A stretch of DNA of 64,000 nt, taken from assembly GCA_963718635.1 (NCBI GenBank), contig OY970367.1, forward strand, positions 1,922,001 to 1,986,000. Reading direction: 5' to 3'. The translations under genes were made by a program, and so were the position numbers. Source of the stretch: JAIOQJ01 sp963718635 (GTDB taxonomy: Bacteria; Planctomycetota; Planctomycetia; Gemmatales; Gemmataceae). Positions 18,138 to 29,116 of this stretch are shown piece after piece; position 1 is the first letter of the stretch, and every line of letters begins with the position of its first letter. Below the pieces are notes generated by a model that did no database searches, was not told the origin of the DNA, and was given only the letters and a program-made list of their open reading frames with translations.

Positions 18138-18887
18138 TCAATACGTCGATCGACCGCCGCTGATGTCGTAGCATTGGGCAGTCGTGAAACTTGCCTCGGC
18201 GCTCACCAGGAAATGAACCAAGGCGGCCACTTCATCCGGCCTGCCGGTTCGACCCATTGGAATGCGGCTTACCATGTAATCGACGGTGCTTTGCGGAAGC
18301 CCATCCAGTATCGGCGTATGAATGACGGCCGGCGAAATGGAATTGATGGTGATGTCCCCATGGCCGACGACTTCCTTCGCCATGCTCTTTGTCAGTGCGA
18401 TGATGGCTGCCTTGCTGGCGGAATACGGGCCCATCGTTGGGTTGCCTTCTTTGCCGGCAACGCTGCCGATATTGACGATACGGCCGTATTTGCGAGCCAT
18501 CATTCCCGGCAGCACTGCTTTGCAAAGGAGGAAGGGACCTACCACGTTTACATCGAGAACGTTCACCATCACTTCGCGTTCGAGCTCCCAAGTCTTTGCA
18601 GCTTTGCCGGTGATGCCGGCATTGTTGACGACGATATCGATTGACCCCAATTTGGCTTCAACTTCCTTGACAATCCGCAGTACATCTGGCTCAGAGGAAA
18701 CACTGCCAACGACGGCCATGCCATTCAGCGCCTTGGCAACTTTGTCGGCACTCGCCTGCGATAGATCGAATATGACGACCTTGGCCCCTGCCGCAGCGAG
18801 CCGACGACAGATAGCTTCGCCGATGCCCTGGCCGCCGCCGGTCACCATCGCCACTTTGCCATCCAGTCGGAAGAAAGATTCGGACAT
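18138..18887 (-). CDS. Short-chain dehydrogenase/reductase (FabG-like)
   Basis: A 249-residue classical SDR. The NAD(P)-binding motif is TGGGQGIG (residues 16-23), followed by NNAG (about 87-90), the catalytic Ser in NIGSVAGKEG, the YSASK motif (Tyr/Lys, about 155-159) and the C-terminal YDISGGRSTY. An Asp in VVIFDLSQ at the end of the second strand suggests preference for NAD. It resembles 3-oxoacyl-ACP reductases but could act on a sugar alcohol or hydroxyacyl compound; its neighbours give no clue. The product is cytoplasmic. Confidence 0.88.
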   Translation of the reverse strand: MSESFFRLDGKVAMVTGGGQGIGEAICRRLAAAGAKVVIFDLSQASADKVAKALNGMAVVGSVSSEPDVLRIVKEVEAKLGSIDIVVNNAGITGKAAKTWELEREVMVNVLDVNVVGPFLLCKAVLPGMMARKYGRIVNIGSVAGKEGNPTMGPYSASKAAIIALTKSMAKEVVGHGDITINSISPAVIHTPILDGLPQSTVDYMVSRIPMGRTGRPDEVAALVHFLVSAEASFTTAQCYDISGGRSTY

Positions 18888-19037
18888 GCTTCACCTCGGA
18901 GAATAAGAAGGCTGCCGGGCGCCTTCGAAGTGCGATATTTGCGCTTGACCCTGGCCGCTCTGAAGTTACGATACAATTCGGAATAGCGAAGTGCCAACCT
19001 TCCGTCCTGATTCTCGAAAAGTTGTAAGGATTGTCCC

Positions 19038-20135
19038 ATGATTGCGCTGACTCGGGCCGGAATCGTTTTGACGGTGTTGACTTCGTTTCAAGCGGCTGCG
19101 ACGAGCGTCATTGCAGAGGAAATCGGCGCCAAGGTTTACTTGAACGGCATGAAATCGACCGTGATGGTTCTCAATGTCGATAAGAGCGGGCAGGGTTCCG
19201 GTTCGGTCATCAGCGTTAAGGATGGGCACGTTTTAACGAACTGGCACGTGGTGCGGGGCGGAACGGATATGGTCATCATCTTTCCCATGTGGGAGAATGG
19301 CCGTCCAATCGTTGAACAAGATCGCTACAACCCACGCAAATCCGGGGCGGAAGTTCGCCGGTATGGCCTCTACGGCAAAGTTCTTATCAGTGATGAAAAA
19401 GCTGATCTCGCTGTCATCAAACTCACCGATCCGGCGAAGATACCGAAAGGCACCCAGGCCGTTCGTTTCCCCGAAGAGAGCGTATTTGCTGGCTCGAAAC
19501 TCTATTCGATCGGCAACCCGGCGGCCAGCGAAGCGATGTGGAACTATACCCCCGGTGAAGTCCGTCAGGTTTACAAGAAGAGTTGGAAATCCGGTGGTCC
19601 CGATGGCAAAATCATCGGTGAGCACGAGTGCCGAATAGTGGAAGCGACTTCGCCTATCAGCGCCGGCGACTCCGGCGGACCATGCTTCAACGACAAAGGC
19701 GAACAGATCGGCGTGGCCCAAGGCGGCATGCGCGCCAACAACTCCTTCAGTTATTTCGTCGATGTTTCCGAAGTCAAAACATTCCTGAAAGCGAAGAAAG
19801 TAGCCTTTAACCAAGAAGCGTCCGGCAAGATAGAGCCGTCCAAAGACCCTGATGGGACCGTGGTAAAAGAGCAACCCAAACTCGATCCGGCCGCAATTGC
19901 CGAACTCGCGAAGAAAGAGAAGGAAGCAGCGGAAGCGGCAAAGCAAGAGAAGCTGGCAGTTGAGGCAGCGAAACAGGAAAAATCAGCCACCAGCATGTTG
20001 AATCTGTTACGTCCTCTGACGCGCGATGAATCCAAATTTGCTTTCGCTTCCGAAAAGCTGGAACAGCTGATCAAGATGTATCCGAAGACCGAAGCGGCCA
20101 AGGAAGCAGCGGTGTTGTTGAAAAAGATTCGGTAG
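19038..20135 (+). CDS. Secreted trypsin-like serine protease with coiled-coil tail
   Basis: A 365-residue protein with a signal peptide of about 27 residues (ending SVIAEE). The chymotrypsin-fold triad is visible: His in VLTNWHVVRGG, Asp in EKADLAVIKL and Ser in SAGDSGGPCFNDKG. There is no PDZ domain, unlike DegP. Instead an Ala/Lys/Glu-rich coiled coil (AELAKKEKEAAEAAKQEKLA) leads to a short helical hairpin resembling one TPR unit (FASEKLEQLIKMYPKTEAAKEAA). Location is probably periplasmic; the tail may mediate oligomerisation. Confidence 0.87.
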   Translation: MIALTRAGIVLTVLTSFQAAATSVIAEEIGAKVYLNGMKSTVMVLNVDKSGQGSGSVISVKDGHVLTNWHVVRGGTDMVIIFPMWENGRPIVEQDRYNPRKSGAEVRRYGLYGKVLISDEKADLAVIKLTDPAKIPKGTQAVRFPEESVFAGSKLYSIGNPAASEAMWNYTPGEVRQVYKKSWKSGGPDGKIIGEHECRIVEATSPISAGDSGGPCFNDKGEQIGVAQGGMRANNSFSYFVDVSEVKTFLKAKKVAFNQEASGKIEPSKDPDGTVVKEQPKLDPAAIAELAKKEKEAAEAAKQEKLAVEAAKQEKSATSMLNLLRPLTRDESKFAFASEKLEQLIKMYPKTEAAKEAAVLLKKIR

Positions 20136-20156
20136 CTTCTGAATGAGCGGGTTGAC

Positions 20157-21472
20157 TCATTTCCCAATGCAAAATCGCGAAAAGATGCGATCGAGCAAGT
20201 CGTCGGTATAGATGGCGCCGATCATCTCGCCGATTTGCTCGAGTGCCAGGCGTAGTTCCAGAGCGAGCAGTTCAGCCGGGTCGTCGTACAGCACGATGGA
20301 ATGGGCAGCACGCAAATTCTTAAGAGCTGCGTCAACGTGATGTCGGCAACGGCTCAAGCTCGGCGCCAACGCAGGGCGATTGAACGCTTGCGCACGCTCA
20401 GCCAGCAGAGCTTTCAAGTCGGAAATTCCCTGTCCGGTTTTCACGCTCGTTGCGATACCGGCGTCGTTGGAATGTCGAAGGTCTGCCTTCGTCCGCACTT
20501 TTAAGATTGGAACGGTGCTGACTCGTTGCTGAGAATCAGCGTCCGCCTCAACACACCACAATAAGAGATCAGCCGATTGGCTTTGGCGCAAAGCCAGTGC
20601 CTGCGCTTGTTCTTCGATCGCGCTGTTGGCCTGCTGCCAACCGGCCATATCGATCAGTTCGATCGAAAGGTCGCCGAGCGGGACGGAGCGCGCAATGTAG
20701 TCACGCGTCGTGCCGGGTGTGGCGCTTACAATAGCTGCGGGCAGACCAGCCAGCGCGTTGAACAAACTGCTCTTCCCCGCGTTCGGCTCGCCGACTAACG
20801 CTACGCGAAAAAGTCGGTCGTTCACGCCGCGTGTGTCGAGCTGTTTGCGCAATTAGTCAGCTGCGCTAGTCCTACCGCCAGTCGCGTCAGTATATTCTGT
20901 TTTTCGACGAACTGAATGTCCTCGTCGCTGAAGTCAAGTCCTGCTTCCACATCGGCAAGCAGGTTTAGAAGATCGTCGCGAAGGGAATGAAGCGGCCGTG
21001 TCAATCCTCCAGCCAAGTGCTCAAGTGCCTGTTTCAACTCATCGGCCGAACCTGCTTCAATGACAGCGAGTACAGCCTCGGCTTGCGAGAGACTTTTCTT
21101 CCCGTTTAGAAAGGCTCGCATCGTGAATTCGCCCGGCTGAGCAGCCCGCGCGCCGGCGTCCAGCAACCCAGCGATCAACGCATCGATCAACGGCGGGCAT
21201 GAGACCGTATGAATCTCTGCTGTATCCTGGCCGGTGTAGGTGTTTGGTGCGACTGCATAAAGAAGATAGGCGGGGAGCGGCGAGTGCACGCCAGGAATTT
21301 TCAGCCGTTCGCGCGTCAAAGTGCGCTTGGCCCCATGCCGCTTGCACGTATCGAGAAGTACTGTTTGTACTACCTGCGAAACCAACGGGCCGCTGAGACG
21401 CACGATGGCACGCCGGCCCGGACCAGCGGCCGACGCCAGCGCAACGATGGTATCATCTGAATTAGGAATCAT
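20157..21472 (-). CDS. mnmE: tRNA modification GTPase MnmE, frame-interrupted
   Basis: MnmE, with MnmG, adds (carboxymethyl)aminomethyl groups at wobble uridine 34. The N-terminal frame has the formyl-tetrahydrofolate-binding domain (TIVALASAAGPGRRAIVRLSGP, YTGQDTAEIH, GEFTMRAFLNGKKSLSQAEAV). The second frame holds the G domain (G1 GEPNAGKSS, G2 TTRDY, G3 DMAG, G4 TKAD) and the C-terminal FCIGK with the essential Cys. Restoring one base at about 20851-20854 (AATT) joins AQLTNLRKQLDTRGV. The reconstructed length of about 440 is normal for the family. mnmG is not nearby. A break in such a core gene argues for sequence error. Confidence 0.92.
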
Positions 21473-21550
21473 TCATAGGCCTTCCACCTACTGCTTGACG
21501 TTTGCAAAATAATTCGAGCCGGAAGTATAAGCCGATTGTCGCTTACTGGC

Positions 21551-21684
21551 CTTCCCACCCTCCCCCCGGCTTTGCGGGGGTAGGGCAGGGTGGGGGGAAC
21601 GGTTGCGAATGTCGCGACCGTTGTTGACAGGCGAGCGCTATGCCCCCACCCTGCCCTCCCCTGCAAAGCCAGGGGGAGGGTAAG
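21551..21684. repeat. GC-rich imperfect inverted repeat (CTTCCCACCCTCC family)
   Basis: CTTCCCACCCTCCCCCCGGC at 21551 and the following GGGTAGGGCAGGGTGGGGGG are matched in reverse by CCCCCACCCTGCCCTCCCCT and AGCCAGGGGGAGGGTAAG, ending at 21684. This is a long extragenic palindrome between mnmE and the protease gene. Confidence 0.8.
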
Positions 21685-21732
21685 ACAGGTTCTGCGTTAC
21701 GCGTGGGCCAATATTTGTTAACGCACCATCCG

Positions 21733-24404
21733 CTATTCGCTAACTTCTTTCTTCGACGTCTTTTTGCTGGCGATTTGTATTTGGCCACGAAGGTAATCCA
21801 TCGCCGCCAGTAACTGGCGATCTTTAAAGTCCTTGTCTTTTTCCTTTTCGGGATCCTTTACCTTGCTTTCGCGATTGGGGATGTTCGACCACTCTCTCAA
21901 CCGGTCAGCCAGTTGAGCTGTCTCCTGGGGACTGAGTTTAATCGCCTTATCGGGACGCACTCCCCAGTCGTCTTCTTCACGGCCTTTGGTACTGGCCTTA
22001 TTCAGGTTCTTGCCGTTCGGGCGCCAGAAGGTGGCCGTCGTCAGTTTGATTTCTCCTAAGTCGATTTTCTTGCCGCTGTCTTTTAGCTCCTGAACGTTCT
22101 GCACGCTTCCTTTTCCGTAACTGCGCTCGCCCATGATGTAAGCGCGGTTGTGATCCTGCAGACAAGCGGAAAGGATTTCGCTGGCGCTGGCGCTGCCGCC
22201 GTTCACGAGGCAAACCATGGGAAAATCGGTATGGCTGGCAAAGGCGTAATCCGGCTTGCCACGTTGACGATGAGTTGACTCATGATGGCCGAGCATGGAA
22301 TACTCTTCGCCGACGCGAGGCTTGATGGTGACGATAAGGCCGTCGTCGATGAACAAGTCGCAAATGTCGCGAGCGACGTCGAGATAACCGCCTGGATCGA
22401 AGCGCAGATCGAGCACCAGGCCCTTGGCCTTTTCTTTTTCGATAGCCTTCAAAGCTTTATCGATTTCGTAGAACGAATTGCGCGAGAACTGATTCAGGTA
22501 GATGTAGGCAATCTTGCTTTCCGGATCGATGATGTAATCCCAACTATCATCGTCCTTTCGTTTGGCGCCAAGGACCGACTCAACCTCAACGAGGCCGCGA
22601 GCGATTTCGTACTCTTTCGGTTCCTTGAGCCCTTCCCGTTCAACGTAGACTTTCACTTTCGTGCCAGGCGTGCCCAGGATTAATTTCACAGCGTCTTGCA
22701 CCTTCAACCCTTGGGTGGAGGTATCTTCCGGCTGCGGTAGCTTTTCGCCTTTATTGTCGACTTCACGCCGGATTTTGACGATATAATCGCCCGCTTTCAG
22801 GCCGGCGTTGTAGGCAGGACTGCCTTTGATTGGCGAGACGACGAGCAGTGCGTCTTTAGCCAGATCGCGACGGATGACAACGCCGATGCCCGTGAAAAAG
22901 CCTTGCAGATCCTTTTCCCGTTCATCGACTTTGTCTTTGTCCGTGTAATCGGTATAGGGGTCAACCAGCTTGTAAATGCCTGCCTGAATCGAAATCTCGA
23001 CATCCCGATCGCGTTCGAAATCTTCGCGCTTGCCGAGTGGCTTCCGAGCGTCTTCCATCAAACGTAAGAGGTCTTCTTTCTTCATTCCCTTGGCTTTCGT
23101 CAGTCTTTCTTGAACATCGGCTGATGGCTTTTGCTCGGCCCGAGCGTAGAGCCCTTTGATCGCCTGGGCCGTCATCTCGCCCAGATCGAGTTCTTTGATG
23201 TACATCACTTGATAGCGTTCGAAGGCAAAGAGAAGTTTTCGAGCGTACTCCTTAGCGGAGTCTTCGTCGAGCTTCATTCCGTCCAGCAACTTGGAACGCG
23301 CCGCCGCGAACTTTTTGTCGTCGTAGTTGCCGTCAGTAAGCGATTGATACTCTTTGCGAAGATCTTGAAGCGCCTTCAATGTCGGCATTCGGCTTAGCAA
23401 GCCTTTCCCTTCTTCCGCCACTTCTTTGCTGATCTTTCCGTCTTTGGCGAGACTTTCGAGCTTGCGCAACCGTTCTTCCACCTTGGCGGTGACGGCCGGG
23501 TTTCGCGAAAGAACGTAGTGGCTCGTCTTGGCGATATAAATGGGGAGCTGCTGTTTGCCCTCTTCATTCTTGCCGTATTTGCGCGACAACGTCGGCACTT
23601 CATTTTCAAGATACTTGTTCAGCTCATCGACCGTGACAACCCCATCGGGCTCATAGCCATCTTTGTCGGCCGCGCCCGCAATCCAGCGATGACCGCTTTT
23701 GTAAAGATTCCCTCTTTGCCATCGACGGTGACGACCGGATTGGTTCCTGAGCCGGCCAGCAAGACGGCCCGGCCCGCCGGCGGCTCAGCTTCGTCCTTAT
23801 CTTTCACTCCAAGAAAGACGCGCACCAGATCCATCACATTTGGTTCGAGCACCGGCTCTTTGCCCGCATCGATTGCCTTCAAGTCGAGATCGAGAACGGC
23901 CAGAACTTCCTTCGCCTTGACCGATTTCCAGTTGGCCTCGAGTTCCGTTGGCGACAGAGCATCTTTGGCCCGATCCTTGAACGTAGAATCGGCGGTGAAC
24001 AGACACGTTCGATCGCCCGCCGCGGCCCCAGTGCCAATCCAGATAAAGAGGATCCGATCGTTGGCGGTCGCCTTTTCGGCAACGCTCTTGATGGCATCGT
24101 TGACGTTCTTCTTCGTTGCCGCTTTGCTGTTGCGCTTGGCGTCTTCTTTACCGGTTAAGAGCAGTTCGACATGGTCCGCTGCAACGCCGCCGACCGTCTT
24201 ATCGGTCAACACGTCGTAAAGCGCTTTGGCATCAGACTCGGCCGTCGTTCGCGGTTTCAACTGGGTGTCTTTGAACTCGCCCGCCCCGACGATGACAGCA
24301 TAAACCTGGGTAGCCGGAGGCTGCGCTTTGTCGTCTGCAGCTCGAAGGGGACCCGTTATAAAAAGAAGAAGTGCGAAGAGAGCTAACTTGGCAGGCCGTA
24401 TCAT
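21733..24404 (-). CDS. Pseudo-caspase domain fused to PDZ-S41 (CtpA-type) protease, frame-interrupted
   Basis: Reconstructed, this is a secreted protein of about 890 residues. The start MIRPAKLALFALLLF (24404, AAAGGA upstream) begins a signal peptide. A caspase-like C14 domain follows (YAVIVGAGEFKDTQL, TAESDAKALYDVL, ILFIWIGTG). The expected catalytic SGHG and DxC positions read GTGAAAG and LDLDLKA, so His and Cys are missing. A DKDGYEPDGVVTVDELNKYL segment follows, then helices, a PDZ domain (VVSPIKGSPAYNAGLKAGDYI) and an S41 domain with Ser in NGGSASASEIL (about residue 738) and Lys in GERSYGKGSVQ (about 763). The break is at about 23672-23678 (GGGCGCGG, one base lost). It probably processes envelope proteins. 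Confidence 0.88.
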
Positions 24405-24552
24405 TGGGAAAATCCTTTCGTACGTCGCTTGCGAAACGCATCTCGGCTTCACTGTTGTGCGTGTAAGGGCATTGTGATGAACCTTCATCATCCGTCAATC
24501 CATATTACGCACGATCTTCATTGAAAGTTTAACGACCTGTTTCGAAAGTTTT

Positions 24553-25660
24553 TCAGGCGCGTGCGATCCGGTTCAAAATTTCAATGCCGCGATGCAGCGT
24601 TTCGTCCCCAGCAGCGAAGCTCAGCCGGAAATGCGTGTCGCGCCGGCTGAAGACTCCGCCCGGAATAATAAGCAGGTTGTTGCGGATCGCCTCGGCCACG
24701 AACTCGCCGCCGGTTCCCCACGGCGCCTTAGGAAAAACGTAAAACGCGCCCCCCGGTTTGACGATCTCAAAACGCGCACCTAACCCGTTTACCATCAAAT
24801 CGCGCTTACGCCGATACTCGGCCGCAAAGGGAGTGACGTCAAAATCGAGCGCTGCGACACCCGCGTGTTGCACCATGCTCGGCGCAGACAAAAGTGAATT
24901 GTTGCAGCTTGGCCATTTCATCGATCAAGCGCTTGGGCCCATGGGCAAAGCCGAGCCGCCAACCGGTGATGCCGTAAGCCTTGCCGAAGCCATCGACCAC
25001 CAAGACATCGGGATTGAACTCGGCAGCGGAGCGGGCGGGGGCATCGTGATGAAAGGCCCGATAAATCTCATCGCTGATCAGCAAGATGCCATGCGCGTCG
25101 GCCAACTTGGCTAATTCGCGCAAGATGTCGTCCGCGAGGACAGCGCCGGTCGGGTTCGAAGGGCTGGAAAAAAGAATGACTTTGGTGCGTGGCGTCAAAG
25201 CGGCTTTCACGCGTTCGATGTCTATCGTGAAATCGGGATAGGTATCCACGAATACCGACACCCCGCCTGCGAGTGTTACCAGATGCGGATAGGCAACGAA
25301 GTACGGGTCGAACAAAATGACTTCGTCGCCGGGGTTGACCGTGGCGCAAAGAGCGAGCAACAAAGCGCCGCTGGTGCCGCTGGTGACGAGGACTTCGCGA
25401 TCGGCATGCGGCAAGCGCTTCAGGATCGATTCGCGCAGCTTCTCCCGCAAAGGCGGGATCCCTTGGGTGACCGTATAGCCATTCTTATTTTCATCAATCG
25501 CACTACGCGCCGCTGCCTTGATCGTTTCCGGCACTTCAAAGTGCGGCTGGCCAATGCTTAGATCGACCGGATCCTTGAGTGATCGACCCAACTCAAATAC
25601 TTTTCGGATGCCGGACATCTCGATCTTCTTGGTGCGCTCAGCTAGCCAATGGTCGCGCAT
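24553..25660 (-). CDS. Class I/II PLP-dependent aminotransferase, frame-interrupted
   Basis: Aspartate-aminotransferase-like enzyme, about 370 residues after repair. The N-terminal part has VDLSIGQPHFEVP, LVTSGTSGALLLALCATVNPGDEV, FSSPSNPTGAV, LLISDEIYRAF, and the PLP lysine in VVDGFGKAYGITGWRLGF. The C-terminal frame continues APSMVQHAGVAALDFD to KPGGAFYVFPKAP and the arginine FRLSFAAGDE. One C lost from the run at about 24881-24883 explains the break (QFTFVCAPSMVQ). The start MRDHWLAERTKKIEMSGI (25660) is preferred to 25741. Substrate specificity (aspartate, alanine or aromatic) is not decidable. Confidence 0.88.
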
Positions 25661-25781
25661 GATGATCGCCTCTTTGCTCGTTGATTCCCGAAATAGACGA
25701 CGGCTCGGAAGCCGATCGCGGTGAGTGAGTTTGTACGGCAACGCGCGAGGAACGTCACGCTGTTTGCCAAAGTCGTCGTTC

Positions 25782-25832
25782 GTTTCCCCACGATTTAATT
25801 GGAAATTCGCTTATGGAAATATTTCCACAAGC
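25782..25832 (-). repeat. GGAAATATTTCC element, copy B
   Basis: On the minus strand the palindrome core GGAAATATTTCC is flanked by GCTTGT and ATAAGC. It is followed by CCAATTAAATCGTGGGGAAA, the same tail variant as copy F at 62.6 kb. The position is downstream of the promoter side of the aminotransferase gene. Confidence 0.8.
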
Positions 25833-25923
25833 GACCTTCCGCGATTAGACCTCCCGGCCTGCGATATTTGCCGGATGGCGCCAGTTGCGAAACGATGGCG
25901 TTGCGGCTTCGCGCGTCAATCAT

Positions 25924-25982
25924 GATTTCCCACGCTTTTCTCGGGTCGGGGCTTCGGGAAATATTTCCGGAAGCCCCGACCC
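25924..25982 (-). repeat. GGAAATATTTCC element, copy C (long arms)
   Basis: A 40-bp, nearly perfect palindrome at 25943-25982 has the outer arms GGGTCGGGGCTTC and GAAGCCCCGACCC around the GGAAATATTTCC core. The tail reads AGAAAAGCGTGGGAAA on the minus strand. The region 25661-26184 otherwise holds no gene that I can support. Confidence 0.85.
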
Positions 25983-26184
25983 GTTACCTCTCGTTTGACG
26001 CTCTGCGTCGAACGTCTTAATCGACGCTCTGAGCCCGTGAATTTATCATCGGTTTGTGCTTCCCCCTTGTGGGCGGGCACGTTTTTTTAATTTGCCTACC
26101 GTTTTCGGCGGGCGTCGGCGGCGATAGAGAGCCGGCGAACTTCGCCTTCCGGGGACTTTTCGTCCCGCTCGACCTCCTTTTTCC

Positions 26185-27630
26185 TCAGGCCACCACCGTC
26201 GCGGCCTCCGCTTGGGCTTGGACTTTCGCAGCGCGTTGCGCGCGCAGGCGCAGACCGGTCACCACATTATGCACCAGGGCATACCAGGTCGCCACGGTGC
26301 GGACCTTATCCAACCCACGCACGAGCACGTCGTAAAAGCCCCGGTTCCGCGCGTGGGCGTTCGTCAGTTCGGCAGTTTGAGCCCGCAGTTTATACTTCGC
26401 TTTCCCTTCTTCGGTCCCCATGCGCTTCCGCCAATTCGCCACCTCCGGGCTATCTTTCGGCAACGGTGCGAACGGGTCCTTTCCTGCCTTCTGTTTCTTC
26501 TTTTCGTCTCGCACTGGCGTGTAGGCCTTCGTGCCGCCCGCCGCTGTCTTCTCGATGTCCTCCTTGCTGGTGAAGCCGCCATCAGCCAAATTGTTTTCGG
26601 GACGTTGCCCCGTCCGATCTTCGACTTGATCGAGCATCGGATTCATCAGCCCCGCGTCCGTTCCCTGGTTCGTCACATCGACGCCTGCAATTATGCCCGA
26701 CCCCGTCGCCGTCGAGAATTGCACGTTGTAAGCCGGTCGAAATCCACCATCCGGCATCTTCATGTTGCGAGCTTCCGCATCGGTCGTCGATGCGCGAGCG
26801 TTTTCACTCGTTCCTTTACGCCGAGCTTCTTTTTGAGCCGCCAGTTCCTGAGCGTTTTTGATCGCCGCCTGCACGCGCTCCACCCGTTCCCGAGCCGCCC
26901 GCTCACGCGCAGCCTTCTCACGCTTCGTCGGTCCAGACGCATCTTTTTCCATTTCCGCCTTCAACTTCTCGACGTGCGCTTTCGCTTCTTCCAAACACTT
27001 CTCCAACGTTTCTTCGCGACGAAACGACGAACTCCCCGCACTGGCTCGCACGCGCATGCCGTCTTGAGCCGTCGTCGTCAGATCGACCAAACCTTCCTTC
27101 ACTAGCGCCGCCAAACTCTCCGTGAACAACTGGTCGAGAACCTCGGCATGTGCCACTCGGAAATCCGACAACGTGTGATAGTTCAGCGACACTCCGCCAC
27201 ACAACCAGGCGTACGCATAATCGCCGCTCTCGCACGCGCGGGCCACGGCGCGCGCACTGCTTTGGCCCTGCGCAATGGCGTACAGCCACACGGCCAACAA
27301 AATCTTCGGGTCCGTCGCATCTCGGCCCACCTTGCCTTCGACCGCTACGATCGAGTCGTACAGCGACGACAAATCCGAGCCTTCCACAAAGCTCCAGATG
27401 TCGCGAGCCAGATGGTCGGCCGCCAAACGCTGGTCGACCGATTCGCAGCGCATCTCCATCTGAAAACGCTCGACCGTTCGCAGCCGGGGCGTCTTCTTCT
27501 CGGGCAACGGCGGCGCGGGCACGGCCACCGGCTCGGCGCCGACCGTCATATCGAGTTGCGGAAAAAGCATCGACGCAGTGACCGTAGCCATGATAAGCCA
27601 GCCCCAAAATGTGCGAAAAACAAGCGCCAT
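26185..27630 (-). mobile_element. IS1182-family transposase
   Basis: A 481-residue, apparently intact DDE transposase of the IS1182/DUF772 type. The N-terminal domain has DPKILLAVWLYAIAQGQSSARAVARACE and SLNYHTLSDFRVAH. The catalytic core has TTTAQDGMRVRASAG (Asp about 190), a charged coiled-coil insertion (about 205-275), NVQFSTATGSGIIAGVDVTNQG and LADGGFTSKEDIE. The C-terminal helix bears VATWYALVHNVVTGL. The start is uncertain (27630, or MATVTASML at 27591). I could not find convincing terminal inverted repeats or target duplications on either side, so the IS boundaries are not given. Confidence 0.88.
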
Positions 27631-28076
27631 ACACCTACAAATAGCGCCGGCGCATCACGATGGACAGCTCAAAGACAAAAATTCACAGGCTCTCTGCGTC
27701 GATTACGCTATATACCAGCTTAGGGCGCTGAAATTCCAAAAGACTTTTTTGCGTTTGCGCCGTCCGCCGTTGCTTCCGAGGCGTGATCTTCTCTCTTGCG
27801 CGTTTTCAAAAAATTTAAGAAGCGGAACGACCCCTCCGCGAAACAGATCGACCTCAGTGCGCCGCGAAAAACGTGCGTGACTGCCGTCTGCGCACCCTTC
27901 GCTTCTCAACGCAGCCGTTTGAAAGCCTACTTCGTCAAGTTCGATTCAACTCTTCCGTTGACAATGACGACTAATATTATCAAGATAGGTATGTATGAAT
28001 GAGTGATCTGGGATTGGTCGCGTAAACCGTGTCCCATCAATCACTTAACTAGAAAATTGAATTGGAGTGCCGAAGG
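27631..28076. other. Spacer upstream of the transposase; repeat-box trace
   Basis: No gene is supported in these 446 bases. On the minus strand, about 27717-27731 reads CAGCGCCCTAAGCTGG, the same box that opens the GGAAATATTTCC composite elements at 0.45 and 39.6 kb. Poly-T/A-rich stretches flank it. GGAG at 28064-28067 is the ribosome-binding site of the next gene. Confidence 0.4.
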
Positions 28077-29099
28077 ATGAAGACTCAGAAGTCTGCGCAC
28101 CGAAATGCGTTTACCTTGATCGAACTGCTGGTGGTTATTGCGATTATCGCCGTGCTGGTGGGGCTGTTGCTGCCGGCCGTGCAGAAGGCACGCGAGGCAG
28201 GGAACCGAGCGCAATGCTTGAACAACCTGAAGCAGCATGGCTTGGCGATCCATAACTTCCACGACTCGAAGAAGTACTTGCCGCAGAACCATCGGCCAGC
28301 CAGCGCATCGGCGTCTACGGTGCGCGAGCGCTGGTTTACGCAAGTATTGCCCTACATCGACCAGGCGCCGCTTTACAGCAACTACGATGTGACGATCAAT
28401 TGGAGCGCGGGGAGCAATCTCGGCATATCAGCAACGCCGTTGAAAATTACCCAGTGCCCCTCGGCGCCGAATGCCACGCGTCAGGATCTCGATCCCTCGC
28501 AGGCCGGCGGATACGCTTCCACCAACAATGCGAAGGTCGCGGTGACCGACTACGCCGGCATCTATGGTGTGCATCCGTCTTTCATCTCGGCGAATTCGCT
28601 CACCATCAGCAATCCGTACGGGGCCATCGATAACCAGAACAATGCGAGCGATTCGGCCCCGATCAAGCTGACGGACATCAGCGATGGGACTTCGAATACG
28701 ATTCTGCTTGCCGAATCTGCCGGTCGGCCCTTCTTGTATCAGAACGGCGTTCGCGTCGGGACCGATCTATCGGCTCACGGGGTCAACGGTGGCGGATGGG
28801 CTCGGCCTGCCAGCGAAATCTGGCTGATCGGCTTCTCCGATAAGGGCGGCACCGCAGCAGGCGGCCAGTTCGCCGTCAATGCCGCCAACGGCATCGACAC
28901 GAACGGCGCCTATCCCCTGGCGGCTACCACCCCGGTTCTGAATACCGATGGGTCGGGCCAGATCTACGGCTTTCACGGAGATGGCGCGAATATCCTGCTG
29001 GCCGATGGCTCCGTGCGATCGGTCGATAAGAGCATCACTCCCGCCGTCCTGGCGGCTTTAGTGACCCGCGCCAACAACGATGTGGTCGGAGATTATTAA
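28077..29099 (+). CDS. DUF1559 protein with type IV pilin-like N terminus
   Basis: A 340-residue protein starting MKTQKSAHRNAFTLIELLVVIAI. This is a prepilin cleavage/methylation motif followed by a hydrophobic helix (residues 12-33). The DUF1559 domain follows (KAREAGNRAQCLNNLKQHGLAIHNFHD, LPYIDQAPLYSNY) and the conserved C-terminal HGDGANILLADGSVRSVDKSI. Planctomycetes carry many paralogues of this pseudopilin-like family; the exact role is unknown. The start at 28077 is supported by GGAG nine bases upstream. A palindromic repeat follows immediately. Confidence 0.93.
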   Translation: MKTQKSAHRNAFTLIELLVVIAIIAVLVGLLLPAVQKAREAGNRAQCLNNLKQHGLAIHNFHDSKKYLPQNHRPASASASTVRERWFTQVLPYIDQAPLYSNYDVTINWSAGSNLGISATPLKITQCPSAPNATRQDLDPSQAGGYASTNNAKVAVTDYAGIYGVHPSFISANSLTISNPYGAIDNQNNASDSAPIKLTDISDGTSNTILLAESAGRPFLYQNGVRVGTDLSAHGVNGGGWARPASEIWLIGFSDKGGTAAGGQFAVNAANGIDTNGAYPLAATTPVLNTDGSGQIYGFHGDGANILLADGSVRSVDKSITPAVLAALVTRANNDVVGDY

Positions 29100-29116
29100 C
29101 GCCGTGTAGTCAAGCA

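Noticed and set aside
26212..27581. Arg/His/Ser-rich frames on the plus strand across the transposase
   Set aside because: Shadow frames of the intact IS1182 transposase with no family resemblance.
26030..27900. Terminal inverted repeats for the IS1182 element
   Set aside because: I compared the flanks by eye and found only a 10-base GCACGTTTTT match, which is too weak to define ends.
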